A stretch of 12,594 bases of DNA from Thermoflexales bacterium (GTDB lineage Bacteria > Chloroflexota > Anaerolineae > J036 > Brachytrichaceae). Below, piece by piece: positions 6,707 to 12,594 of this stretch. Made by a program: the position numbers and the translations under genes. The notes below the pieces were generated by a model. That model saw nothing but the letters and a program-made list of their open reading frames with translations. It was not told where the DNA came from and made no database searches. Location: the NCBI GenBank assembly GCA_017998555.1, contig JAGOCU010000037.1, positions 1 through 12,594 of the forward strand. Direction: 5' to 3'. The stretch's first letter is position 1. Each line of letters opens with the position of its first letter.

Positions 6707-6726
6707 CTTTCGCGATGCGCCTGGGC

Positions 6727-6732
6727 TAGAAT
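6727..6732 (+). promoter_or_regulatory. -10 box of tRNA-Sec
   Basis: TAGAAT ends 7 bases before the first base of the tRNA, so transcription would start at or very near the mature 5' end. With a 17-base spacer the -35 would be at 6704-6709, a poor match that overlaps the palindrome edge. Confidence 0.6.
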
Positions 6733-6739
6733 CGGCTGC

Positions 6740-6833
6740 GAGGGTGGATACGCTCCGGTGGGCGTTGCGGTCTTCAAAACCGTTGGCAGGTTGCTCAGCA
6801 AGCTGCGGTGAGTTCGACTCTCATCCGCCCTCG
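6740..6833 (+). tRNA. selC: tRNA-Sec (anticodon UCA)
   Basis: The 94 bases fold by eye into the special selenocysteine tRNA. The acceptor stem has 8 bp (6740-6747 with 6825-6832). The D-stem has 6 bp (ACGCTC/GGGCGT, 6750-6755 with 6760-6765) and the 4-base loop CGGT, the same loop as in E. coli selC. The anticodon stem has 5 bp and the loop is CTTCAAA, with TCA at 6774-6776. The variable arm is long (6786-6806, nine positions with one G-G mismatch, loop TCA). The T-arm is GTGAG-TTCGACT-CTCAT, and the discriminator base is G6833. The 8+5 acceptor/T stack and 6-bp D-stem separate it from an opal suppressor or serine tRNA. CCA is not encoded. It shows the organism can place selenocysteine at UGA if selA, selB and selD are present elsewhere. 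Confidence 0.95.
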
Positions 6834-6834
6834 T

Positions 6835-7863
6835 ATGAACTGGACACCGCCGGAAGACTGGATGCGCATACGGACGGTCGACGCGCACGCCGAGGGCGAG
6901 CCCTTGCGGGTGATCGTCGAGGGCTACCCCACCCTGCTGGGGGCGACGATCCTCGCCAAACGCCGCCACGCGAAACTGCACTATGACAACGTGCGGACGG
7001 CGCTCATGCTCGAGCCGCGCGGCCACGACGACATGTACGGCTGCATCCTGACCGAGCCTGTGACAGAGGACGGCGACGCCGGCGTGCTTTTCCTGCACAA
7101 CGAAGGCTACTCGACCATGTGCGGGCACGGCATCATCGCCCTGACCACGGTTTTGTTCGAGACCGGGATGATGACGCCCCTCGGCCCCTCGCCGACGCTG
7201 CGCCTGGACACGCCCGCCGGACGGGTGACGGCCTGCGCGGATTGGGACCCCATCGCCCAGCGTGTGCGCCGGGTGGCGTTCGAGAATGTGCCCGCGTATG
7301 TGGCAGCCCAGGACGCGCGCGTGCAGGTGCCCGGCCTGGGTGTGATCCCCTATGACCTGGCCTATGGCGGTGCGTATTACGCCTACGTTGACGCGGCCGC
7401 GCTGGGATTCCGCCTCGACGGCAGCGAGACAGCAGCGCTGATCGATGTCGGTATGCGGATCAAGCGCGCAGTCATGGCCGCTCACCCAATCACCCACCCC
7501 TTTGAAGCGGATCTGGGTTTTTTGTACGGCACGATTCTGTGCGGTCCTCCCCACGACCCGGGCGCGCATAGCCGGAATGTGTGCATTTTTGCCGAGGGCG
7601 AGGTCGATCGATCACCCACCGGGACGGGCGTCAGCGGGCGGGTGGCGATCGAGCGGGCGCGCGGACGTCTGGGACTGAATGAGGACTTCGTGGTCGAGAG
7701 CATCCTGGGCACACGTTTCACCGGCCGAGCCCTGCGCGATACGACGTTCGGCGCCTACACGGCCGTGGCGCCGGAAATCAGCGGCCGGGCCTGGATTACG
7801 GGCCGGCACGAATTTCTGATCGCGCCGGACGATCCGCTGGCGGCGGGCTTCCGCCTGGCTTGA
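6835..7863 (+). CDS. proline racemase family enzyme, probable trans-3-hydroxy-L-proline dehydratase
   Basis: Product of 342 residues in the proline racemase fold. Catalytic Cys96 lies in NEGYSTMCGHG. The second catalytic position, in DRSPTGTG, is Thr262 instead of the Cys of racemases and epimerases. Thr at this place is the mark of trans-3-hydroxy-L-proline dehydratases (EC 4.2.1.77), such as human L3HYPDH, which give pyrroline-2-carboxylate and water. Other segments also match that group: DAHAEGEPLRV, ILAKRRHAK, LMLEPRGHDDMYG and GVLFLHNEGYS. The ATG at 6835 is favoured because relatives also carry the PxDW segment before the first strand. It lies one base beyond the mature end of tRNA-Sec. 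A second ATG at 6862 has a ribosome-site-like GGAAG and would shorten the protein by 9 residues. The stop TGA lies in the palindrome at 7861-7913. A cytosolic role in hydroxyproline breakdown is inferred. Confidence 0.9.
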   Translation: MNWTPPEDWMRIRTVDAHAEGEPLRVIVEGYPTLLGATILAKRRHAKLHYDNVRTALMLEPRGHDDMYGCILTEPVTEDGDAGVLFLHNEGYSTMCGHGIIALTTVLFETGMMTPLGPSPTLRLDTPAGRVTACADWDPIAQRVRRVAFENVPAYVAAQDARVQVPGLGVIPYDLAYGGAYYAYVDAAALGFRLDGSETAALIDVGMRIKRAVMAAHPITHPFEADLGFLYGTILCGPPHDPGAHSRNVCIFAEGEVDRSPTGTGVSGRVAIERARGRLGLNEDFVVESILGTRFTGRALRDTTFGAYTAVAPEISGRAWITGRHEFLIAPDDPLAAGFRLA

Positions 7864-7913
7864 TTCCGGAATGAGATCCCCCGGCGATGCCGGGGGATCT
7901 CATTCCGGAATCA
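7861..7913. terminator. 25-bp-arm palindrome spanning the stop codons of two convergent genes
   Basis: Arms 7861-7885 and 7889-7913 are perfect reverse complements around the loop GAT. The first three bases are the TGA of the dehydratase gene. The last three, read on the minus strand, are the TGA of holA. There is no U-tract, but the very stable stem (core ATCCCCCGGC/GCCGGGGGAT) could end or protect both transcripts. Confidence 0.8.
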
Positions 7914-8918
7914 GCCCGCGCACAGCGTCGCAATCAAAGCGTCCAACGCAACAACATCTTCCATCCGCCCGGATTTGACGGCCGCGTCCGCCTCGACCAC
8001 GGCCAGATGGGCGCGGACGAGCGCGTCCATCTCGAGGCCGCGAGCCTGCGACAGGGCCTTGCGGGCGACAAAGGGATGCAAGCCCACGAGCTGCGCGAAA
8101 TCGGTCTCGCTCATCCGCTCATTTTCCTTGGCCTGGATCAGGGTGCGGGTCTGGCGGGCCGTCATCGACATGACGACGAGCGGATGCTCACCCCGGGCCA
8201 GAATCGCGCGCACGGTGCGATACGCTTCCGCGCCATCCCGGGCATTGATGGCATCGACGAATTTGAAGATGTCGGCGACGTCCTCTTCGGCCACGAGCGC
8301 CTCGACATCGGCGGTCTCAATCCGCCGGCCGTTGGCATACGACAAGAGCTTGTCCAGTTCGTTGACCAGTTTGAGCAGATACAGGCGGCTATCGTCCTCG
8401 AAGTGATCGCGGTCGTTTTTGTTGCCGCGATTGATGCGATTGGCAAGGGCCTCGGCCGCCGGGGGCGAAAGCTGACCGCCTTTGGCCTGGGCGCGTTCGA
8501 CCAGCCAGCGGCCTGGATTGGCCGGCACCTCGAACTTCTTGGCCCGGCCCGCCTTTCCATCAGCGGCGGCCAACAGCGGGTGATTCTCCGGCAACGAACC
8601 GTCCTCGATGAAGACCAGGGCGGTTGCGTCGGAAAGCCCGGGCAGATAGGCGATCAGCTTTGCCAGCGCGCCACCGTCTTCGCCCTTGCGCTTGCGCGGC
8701 GCGCCTTGTTTGCTGAGCCAATTGCGGACGATGACAAGCTTCTTCTCCAGAAAGAAAGGCATCGTCTCAGCGGCATTCTGAATATCGGCCAATGCGGCCT
8801 CGGGTCCGAAGGAAATAACGTTGACGTCCGCCATGGCGTCGTCGCCCACCCGGGCCCGCATCTTGGCGACTTCCTCATCGCGGGCGACGGTGTTGGGACC
8901 ATGAAGGACGTGCCACAT
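7911..8918 (-). CDS. holA: DNA polymerase III delta subunit
   Basis: HolA (335 residues) is the clamp-loader subunit that opens the beta sliding clamp during replication. The N-terminal domain starts MWHVLHGPNTVARDEEV. It has the family segment TMPFFLEKKLVIVRNWL (about 52-68), the clamp-binding region in this family. The middle part is GGQLSPPAAEALANRI, then LVNELDKLLSYANGRRIETADVEALV, the usual delta signature. The C-terminal collar helices follow (VMSMTARQTRTLIQAKEN, LVGLHPFVARKAL). The size is normal. The ATG lies 9 bases after the 3' end of tRNA-Arg with no Shine-Dalgarno sequence, so the two are likely one transcript and the mRNA may be freed by tRNA 3' processing. Stop is the TGA inside the palindrome. 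Confidence 0.93.
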   Translation of the reverse strand: MWHVLHGPNTVARDEEVAKMRARVGDDAMADVNVISFGPEAALADIQNAAETMPFFLEKKLVIVRNWLSKQGAPRKRKGEDGGALAKLIAYLPGLSDATALVFIEDGSLPENHPLLAAADGKAGRAKKFEVPANPGRWLVERAQAKGGQLSPPAAEALANRINRGNKNDRDHFEDDSRLYLLKLVNELDKLLSYANGRRIETADVEALVAEEDVADIFKFVDAINARDGAEAYRTVRAILARGEHPLVVMSMTARQTRTLIQAKENERMSETDFAQLVGLHPFVARKALSQARGLEMDALVRAHLAVVEADAAVKSGRMEDVVALDALIATLCAG

Positions 8919-8927
8919 ACGAGGAAA

Positions 8928-8999
8928 TGCCCCTACGCAGATTCGAACTGCGACCAGCGGCTTCGGAGGCCGATACTCTATCCATTGAGCTATAGGGGC
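8928..8999 (-). tRNA. tRNA-Arg (anticodon CCG)
   Basis: 72 bases on the minus strand. The acceptor stem GCCCCTA/TAGGGGC is perfect, the D-stem is GCTC/GAGT, and the anticodon loop CTCCGAA gives anticodon CCG. The T-arm is CGCAG-TTCGAAT-CTGCG and the discriminator is A. The outermost pair of the anticodon stem is a T-C mismatch. No CCA is encoded. It lies just upstream of holA. Confidence 0.93.
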
Positions 9000-9011
9000 T
9001 GGGTGGGGATG

Positions 9012-9017
9012 ATTTTA
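9012..9017 (-). promoter_or_regulatory. possible -10 box of tRNA-Arg/holA
   Basis: On the minus strand this reads TAAAAT, 12 bases before the tRNA 5' end. The -35 is not clear. It overlaps the proposed -35 of the opposite promoter for the binding-protein gene. Confidence 0.35.
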
Positions 9018-9043
9018 CCCGAACCCAAACCGGGGACTATAAT
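9014..9043 (+). promoter_or_regulatory. promoter of the ABC importer operon
   Basis: A perfect TATAAT (9038-9043) has a TTTACC-like -35 at 9014-9019 with an 18-base spacer. Transcription would start near 9050, giving a leader of about 60 bases before the ATG at 9111. Confidence 0.65.
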
Positions 9044-9051
9044 CGCGCGAT

Positions 9052-9071
9052 TCGCCGGCCAGTACCGGCGA
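9052..9071 (+). promoter_or_regulatory. 5' leader hairpin of the ABC importer mRNA
   Basis: TCGCCGG (9052-9058) pairs with CCGGCGA (9065-9071) around a 6-base loop, placing a stem at the very 5' end of the predicted mRNA. It could stabilise the transcript. A strong ribosome site, AGGAG (9096-9100), lies 10 bases before the ATG and is outside the hairpin. Confidence 0.5.
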
Positions 9072-9110
9072 GTGATCAGGATCGTTTCCAAAAAGAGGAG
9101 AGAAGAACCG

Positions 9111-10850
9111 ATGAACAAGATTCGACTGTTTAGCCTGGTCGGAGCGGCTGCCCTGCTGCTCGCGGCCTGCGGACAGGCTGCGCCCACCGTGGCGCCGACC
9201 GCCGCCCCCAAGCCCACCGAGGCGCCCCCGGCGCCCAAGCCCACCGACGCCCCCAAGCCGACTGAGGCGCCGAAGCCCACCGAGGCCCCGAAGCCCACCG
9301 CCGCGCCTGCGTTTGCGGGCCAGAAGCTTGAGTCGACCGACTGCAAAGCCGGCGAAATCAAGTCAATCGAGGCGGTCGATGCGCTGACCGTTAAGTTCAG
9401 CCTGTGCGTGCCGGACCCGGCCCTGCCCCAGAAGCTGACCGGCTCGTCCTTCGGCATTCTGCAGAAGGACGACATCAAGGCCACCGGCGGCGTCGCCAAG
9501 GCCATCAGCGAGAAGCCCGTTGGAACCGGTCCGTTCAAGATCACTGAATGGAAGCGCGGCGACTCGGTGACCATGGCCGCCAACCCCACCTGGTGGGGCG
9601 GCGCGCTCAAGATCAAGACGCTCGTGATTCGCTGGTCCAAGGAACCCGCCCAGGCGCTGCTCGAGCTGAAGTCAGGCAACGCTGACGCGATCACCAAGGT
9701 TGCGACCGAGGACTTCGAGAACGTCAAGAAGGATGCCAAGCTCAAGCTGGTGGCGTTGGAGCCGCTGAACATCATGTATGTCGGCATCAACAACACCAAG
9801 GCCCCGTTTGACAACGAGAAGGTCCGCCAGGCGCTGGCGATGGCCATCGACCGCAAGAAGATCGTCGACGAGTACTATCCCGCCGGCTCGATTGTGGCCG
9901 AGAACTTCGTGCCGCCGAGCTTCAAGCCGGGCTTCTCGGCCAACGTCAAGGGCTGGGAGTACAAGCCCGACGAGGCCAAGAAGATGCTGACCGAGGCCGG
10001 CTTCGACTTCAACAAGGAATACCCGCTGAGCTACCGTGAGGTCTCGCGCGTGTATCTTGGCGCGCCGGGCAAGGTCGGCCAGGAAGTCCAGGCTCAGCTC
10101 AAGAAGATCGGGATCAAGATCAAGCTCGATCCGAAGGAGAGCGGCACGTTCCTCAAGAGCGTCGCCGACGGCGGTGAGACCCTGTTCCTGCTCGGATGGG
10201 GCGCGGACTATCCGGATGCCACGAACTTCTATGACACCCACTTCGGGGTCAAGAAGGACTTCGGCAAGCCCTGGGACGACATCATCGCCCAGATCAAGGC
10301 CGGCGGCCAGACCGCCGACAACGCCAAGCGCCAGGCGGCCTACGACAAGCTGAACGAGCTGGTCAAGCAGCACGTCCCGGTCATCCCCATCGCGCATGGC
10401 TTCTCAGGCGAGGCCTTCCAGGCCGGCGTCGAGGGCGCGCATGCCAACCCGCTGGTCCCGAACGAGTACGCCGTCATGAAGGGCGCCAAGGACACCTTCG
10501 TCAGCGTGCAGGCGGCTGAGCCGATCAGCCTGGACTGCGCCGATGAGACCGACGGCGAGACCTTCAACGTGTGCGGGCAGATGTTCGAGTCGCTGCTCAG
10601 CTTCGAGCCGGGCACGGTCAAGCTCAAGGGCGTGCTGGCGACCGAGTGGAAGGCCAACGACGCCGCGACGGAGTGGACCTTCAAGCTCCGCCCGAACGTC
10701 AAGTTCCACAACGGCGCCACGATGGACGCCAACGATGTGGTCGCGACCTTCGCCCGCCAGTGGGATGCGTCGAGCCCGTATCACAAGGGCGACTCCGGCA
10801 ACTTCGACTACTGGAATGACTACTTCGGTGGCTTCCTGAACAAGAAGTAA
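9111..10850 (+). CDS. family-5 ABC substrate-binding lipoprotein, circularly permuted
   Basis: A 579-residue lipoprotein (lipobox L-A-A-C, Cys20) that would capture peptides or similar ligands outside the cell for the downstream permeases. A PKPTEAP-type linker runs from about 34 to 66. The domain order is unusual. Residues 82-300 match the middle of SBP_bac_5 proteins (IKSIEAVDALTVKF, PVGTGPFKITEW, FDNEKVRQALAMAIDR, PDEAKKMLTEAGF). Residues 322-450 match their C-terminal part (QLKKIGIKIKL, LGWGADYPDATNF, HVPVIPIAHG). Residues 461-579 match their N-terminal part (AEPISLDCADE, VCGQMFESLLSFEPGTV, LRPNVKFHNGATMDANDVV, FARQWD). Each segment occurs once. Cysteines 78, 99, 476 and 488 may form disulfides. 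The ATG at 9111 has a good ribosome site and gives the signal peptide; the frame is open further upstream (from 7887), but only as an antisense shadow of holA. The ligand is not determinable. Confidence 0.92.
   Translation: MNKIRLFSLVGAAALLLAACGQAAPTVAPTAAPKPTEAPPAPKPTDAPKPTEAPKPTEAPKPTAAPAFAGQKLESTDCKAGEIKSIEAVDALTVKFSLCVPDPALPQKLTGSSFGILQKDDIKATGGVAKAISEKPVGTGPFKITEWKRGDSVTMAANPTWWGGALKIKTLVIRWSKEPAQALLELKSGNADAITKVATEDFENVKKDAKLKLVALEPLNIMYVGINNTKAPFDNEKVRQALAMAIDRKKIVDEYYPAGSIVAENFVPPSFKPGFSANVKGWEYKPDEAKKMLTEAGFDFNKEYPLSYREVSRVYLGAPGKVGQEVQAQLKKIGIKIKLDPKESGTFLKSVADGGETLFLLGWGADYPDATNFYDTHFGVKKDFGKPWDDIIAQIKAGGQTADNAKRQAAYDKLNELVKQHVPVIPIAHGFSGEAFQAGVEGAHANPLVPNEYAVMKGAKDTFVSVQAAEPISLDCADETDGETFNVCGQMFESLLSFEPGTVKLKGVLATEWKANDAATEWTFKLRPNVKFHNGATMDANDVVATFARQWDASSPYHKGDSGNFDYWNDYFGGFLNKK
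9210..9308 (+). repeat. tandem PKPT(E/D)AP linker repeats
   Basis: Imperfect tandem copies of an 18-base unit encode KPTEAP, KPTDAP and KPTAAP steps between the lipid anchor and the binding domain. Copy number may vary between strains. The same style of Pro/Ala/Thr linker is seen in the selenoprotein at its N-terminus. Confidence 0.8.
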
Positions 10851-10858
10851 AGACCACC

Positions 10859-10870
10859 GACTTCGAAGTC
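10859..10870. repeat. 12-bp perfect palindrome after the binding-protein gene
   Basis: GACTTC/GAAGTC without spacer lies 9 bases after the stop codon. It is too short to assign a role; it may only add to mRNA structure ahead of the larger hairpin at 10886-10930. Confidence 0.35.
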
Positions 10871-10885
10871 TAGAGACAAACGATG

Positions 10886-10930
10886 TTGGAAGCGGTATCC
10901 CCCGGCTGCGCCGGGGGATATCGCTTCCAA
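10886..10930 (+). terminator. intra-operon hairpin between binding protein and permease
   Basis: Arms 10886-10906 and 10910-10930 pair over 21 positions with a single G-T wobble around the loop TGC. There is no U-tract, so it may act as a partial terminator or block 3' decay. That would leave more mRNA for the binding protein than for the permeases, a common arrangement in ABC importer operons. Its core is the same as that of the palindrome at 7861-7913. Confidence 0.65.
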
Positions 10931-10941
10931 AGCAATGATTC

Positions 10942-12018
10942 ATGACGCAGTTCATTGGACGCCGCCTGCTATTGCTTCTCCCCGTGCTGCTTGGGATCCT
11001 TTTGATCACGTTCTCCCTGGCTCGGTTGATCCCGGGCGACCCCTGCTACATCATGCTGGGCGAAAAGGCGACGCCGGAAAAGTGCTTTGCGTTTCGGGAG
11101 CGTTTCGGGCTGAATGACAGCATTCCGGTTCAGTTCGTTCGGTATGCCCAAAACCTCGCCCAGGGCAATCTGGGCACCTCGATCAAGGATTCGCGTGATA
11201 TCTCCGACATCGTGGCCGAGCGATTGCCGATGACGATTGAACTGACCGTCTTCGCCACGGCGTTTTCGTCGCTGCTAGGCGTCACGCTGGGCGTGGTTTC
11301 GGCTGTGCGGCACAACAGCGCGATCGACGTTGGCGCGATGGTGTTCGCCAACATCGGCGTGTCGATGCCCATTTTTTGGCTTGGGCTGCTTCTGGCCTAT
11401 TTGTTTGCGCTGACCCTGGCCGGCACGCCGTTTCAATTACCGCCCTCGACCCGGCTGACGTCAGGCGCTGATTTGCCCTCGCTGCTCAAAGTCTGGGGAC
11501 TGGAAGACGCCACCGGACTGCAGCGCTTCCTGCTCCTCATGTTGTCCAACTCGGTGATTCTGAACAGCATCATCCAGGGCAAGTGGGACATTCTGGGCGA
11601 CGCGCTCAAGCACATGATTCTGCCCACGGTGACGGTGGGCACGGTCTCGCTGGCGATCATCGCCCGGATGACGCGTGGGGCGATGCTGGACGTGCTGACC
11701 CAGGACTTCATCCGGGTGGCGCGGGCCAAGGGCCTCAGGGAATGGGCGGTCATCATGAAACACGCCTTCCGGAATGCGCTCGTCCCGGTCGTCACGATCA
11801 TCGGCCTGCAATTCGGCGGGTTGCTTTCGGGCGCTGTGCTGACCGAGACCACGTTCAATCTGCCAGGCGTCGGGACGAAGCTCATCGACGCGATTCTGTC
11901 GCGCGACTACCCGGTCGTGCAGGCCTTCACCGTCATCGTTGCCCTGTTCTTTGTGCTGGTCAACATCATGGTGGACATCTCGTACGCTTACCTGGATCCG
12001 CGCATCCGCACCAAGTGA
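10942..12018 (+). CDS. ABC importer permease, DppB/OppB type
   Basis: A 358-residue inner membrane permease of the peptide/nickel class (BPD_transp_1). TM1 lies at about 8-28, followed by SLARLIPGDPCYIMLGEKATPEKC. The typical segment YAQNLAQGNLGTSIKDSRDISDIVAERLPMTIEL comes next. The cytoplasmic EAA loop (about 257-285, RVARAKGLREWAVIMKHAFRNALVP) contacts the ATPase. It ends with ETTFNLPGVGTKLIDAILSRDYPVVQ and a last TM. About six spans can be seen. Cys35 and Cys48 lie in the first outside loop, which is not a family constant. There is no clear Shine-Dalgarno before the ATG. The gene follows the binding protein and its hairpin by 91 bases, and the next permease starts 4 bases after its TGA stop. 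Family and position are clear; the substrate is not. Confidence 0.95.
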   Translation: MTQFIGRRLLLLLPVLLGILLITFSLARLIPGDPCYIMLGEKATPEKCFAFRERFGLNDSIPVQFVRYAQNLAQGNLGTSIKDSRDISDIVAERLPMTIELTVFATAFSSLLGVTLGVVSAVRHNSAIDVGAMVFANIGVSMPIFWLGLLLAYLFALTLAGTPFQLPPSTRLTSGADLPSLLKVWGLEDATGLQRFLLLMLSNSVILNSIIQGKWDILGDALKHMILPTVTVGTVSLAIIARMTRGAMLDVLTQDFIRVARAKGLREWAVIMKHAFRNALVPVVTIIGLQFGGLLSGAVLTETTFNLPGVGTKLIDAILSRDYPVVQAFTVIVALFFVLVNIMVDISYAYLDPRIRTK

Positions 12019-12022
12019 CGCC

Positions 12023-12594
12023 ATGACCTCGATTGCATCACAACCCCCGGCCGTCAATCCACCCGCGCGGCCTCCCATAACGGCGTCGCAGTCACCCACC
12101 CGGCGGATGCTTCGCCGGCTGTTGCGCCACCGCTCGGCCCAGATCGGCCTGGTGGTGCTCTTCTTTCTGACGATGGTGGCCGTGTTCGCGGATGTCATCG
12201 CCCCGCGCGGATACGAAGATCAGATCGAAACAGCCGGCGTCAAGCGCCGCGATCCGCCGTGCGTGCATCTCCTGGGCTGCGACCCGGCCAAACCCGAGCT
12301 CATATTCGGCGTTGATGGCAACAAGCGCGATCTGTTTGACCGCGTAGTGCACGGCTCCCGGCTTTCGCTGCAGATTGGCTTCATCACCTCCAGCTTCGCC
12401 ATTGCGATCGGGATGATGCTGGGCGCAATCGCGGGATACGCCGGGGGGTGGATCGATGATCTCATCATGCGGGCGATGGACATCTTTCTGGCCTTTCCCA
12501 GCCTGCTCCTGGCGATCGCAATTGTGACCGTGCTTGGGACGGGCCTGGTCAACACGCTTCTGGCGGTGGGCATCGTCTCCATCCCGGTCTACGC
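12023..12594 (+). CDS. ABC importer permease, DppC/OppC type (3' end outside window)
   Basis: The first 190 residues of the second permease partner. The N-terminal 28 residues are Pro/Ser-rich and cytoplasmic, followed by RRLLRHRSAQIGLVVLFF (start of TM1) and VFADVIAPRGYEDQ. The family motif HPLGTDxxGRD...GxRxSLxxG appears here in expanded form as HLLGCDPAK, PELIFGVDGNKRDLFDRVV and GSRLSLQIG. TM2 is followed by AGYAGGWIDDLIMRAMDIFLAFPSLLLAIAIV, as usual. Cys80 and Cys86 lie in the outside loop. The ATG at 12023 is 4 bases after the previous stop, so translation is probably coupled. The reading frame stays open to the window edge. The ATPase genes expected after it are not in view. Confidence 0.93.
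   Translation, partial: MTSIASQPPAVNPPARPPITASQSPTRRMLRRLLRHRSAQIGLVVLFFLTMVAVFADVIAPRGYEDQIETAGVKRRDPPCVHLLGCDPAKPELIFGVDGNKRDLFDRVVHGSRLSLQIGFITSSFAIAIGMMLGAIAGYAGGWIDDLIMRAMDIFLAFPSLLLAIAIVTVLGTGLVNTLLAVGIVSIPVY

Noticed and set aside
6835..7863. Proline racemase feeding a Sec-dependent D-proline reductase next to selC
   Set aside because: The second catalytic residue is Thr, pointing to a dehydratase, and no prdA/prdB-like gene is visible.
7887..9110. In-frame upstream extension that would make the binding protein 987 residues
   Set aside because: It runs antisense through holA and tRNA-Arg, while the ATG at 9111 has a ribosome site, a promoter and a lipoprotein signal peptide.

Overview
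This is a GC-rich bacterial chromosomal segment, most likely from the Chloroflexota (Anaerolineae-like). Three features point there: a DNA topoisomerase I with an extra N-terminal zinc ribbon, lipoproteins with long Pro/Thr/Ala linkers, and a family-5 peptide-type ABC importer. The lineage is an inference from protein style, not from a marker-gene search. Many genes lack a Shine-Dalgarno sequence, and several have a -10 box almost touching the start codon, so leaderless or very short 5' leaders seem common.

Layout. 1-227: tail of an unrecognised + strand gene. 343-1146: a DsbA-like thiol-disulfide oxidoreductase lipoprotein whose reading frame is interrupted by one in-frame TGA (691-693), exactly at the first cysteine of the CxxC active site. 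A SECIS-like hairpin follows at once, so I read it as a selenoprotein (UxxC). 1168-1225: two-way terminator. 1238-3703 (-): topA. 3861-4961 (-): GT4-type glycosyltransferase. 5023-5538 (+): small protein with an extremely acidic tail. 5616-6362 (-): DUF554 membrane protein, downstream of xseB (6372-6608, -). 6641-6706: perfect 66-bp palindrome. 6740-6833 (+): tRNA-Sec (selC, anticodon UCA), one base upstream of a trans-3-hydroxy-L-proline dehydratase gene (6835-7863). 7861-7913: palindrome containing the stop codons of two convergent genes. 7911-8918 (-): holA, directly downstream of tRNA-Arg(CCG) (8928-8999, -). 9111-12594 (+): ABC importer operon of a substrate-binding lipoprotein, permease 1 and permease 2 (cut by the window edge).

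Two observations stand out. First, the window holds both a candidate selenoprotein (TGA plus SECIS) and the tRNA that decodes it, about 5.6 kb apart; the two lines of evidence are independent. Second, the family-5 substrate-binding protein appears circularly permuted: the segment normally at the N-terminus is found once, at the C-terminus, behind the usual C-terminal end, while the lipoprotein signal and linker have been placed on a new N-terminus.

Working together: the selenoprotein would act on the outer face of the cytoplasmic membrane on thiols or disulfides of exported proteins. The importer has paired cysteines in its binding protein and in extracytoplasmic segments of both permeases, so it is a possible but unproven client. 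The hydroxyproline dehydratase and the peptide-type importer would suit use of external peptides or amino acids. The other genes (topA, holA, xseB) are DNA housekeeping. No selA, selB or selD lies in the window. There is no gene-free stretch longer than about 160 bases, and I see no mobile element or CRISPR array.
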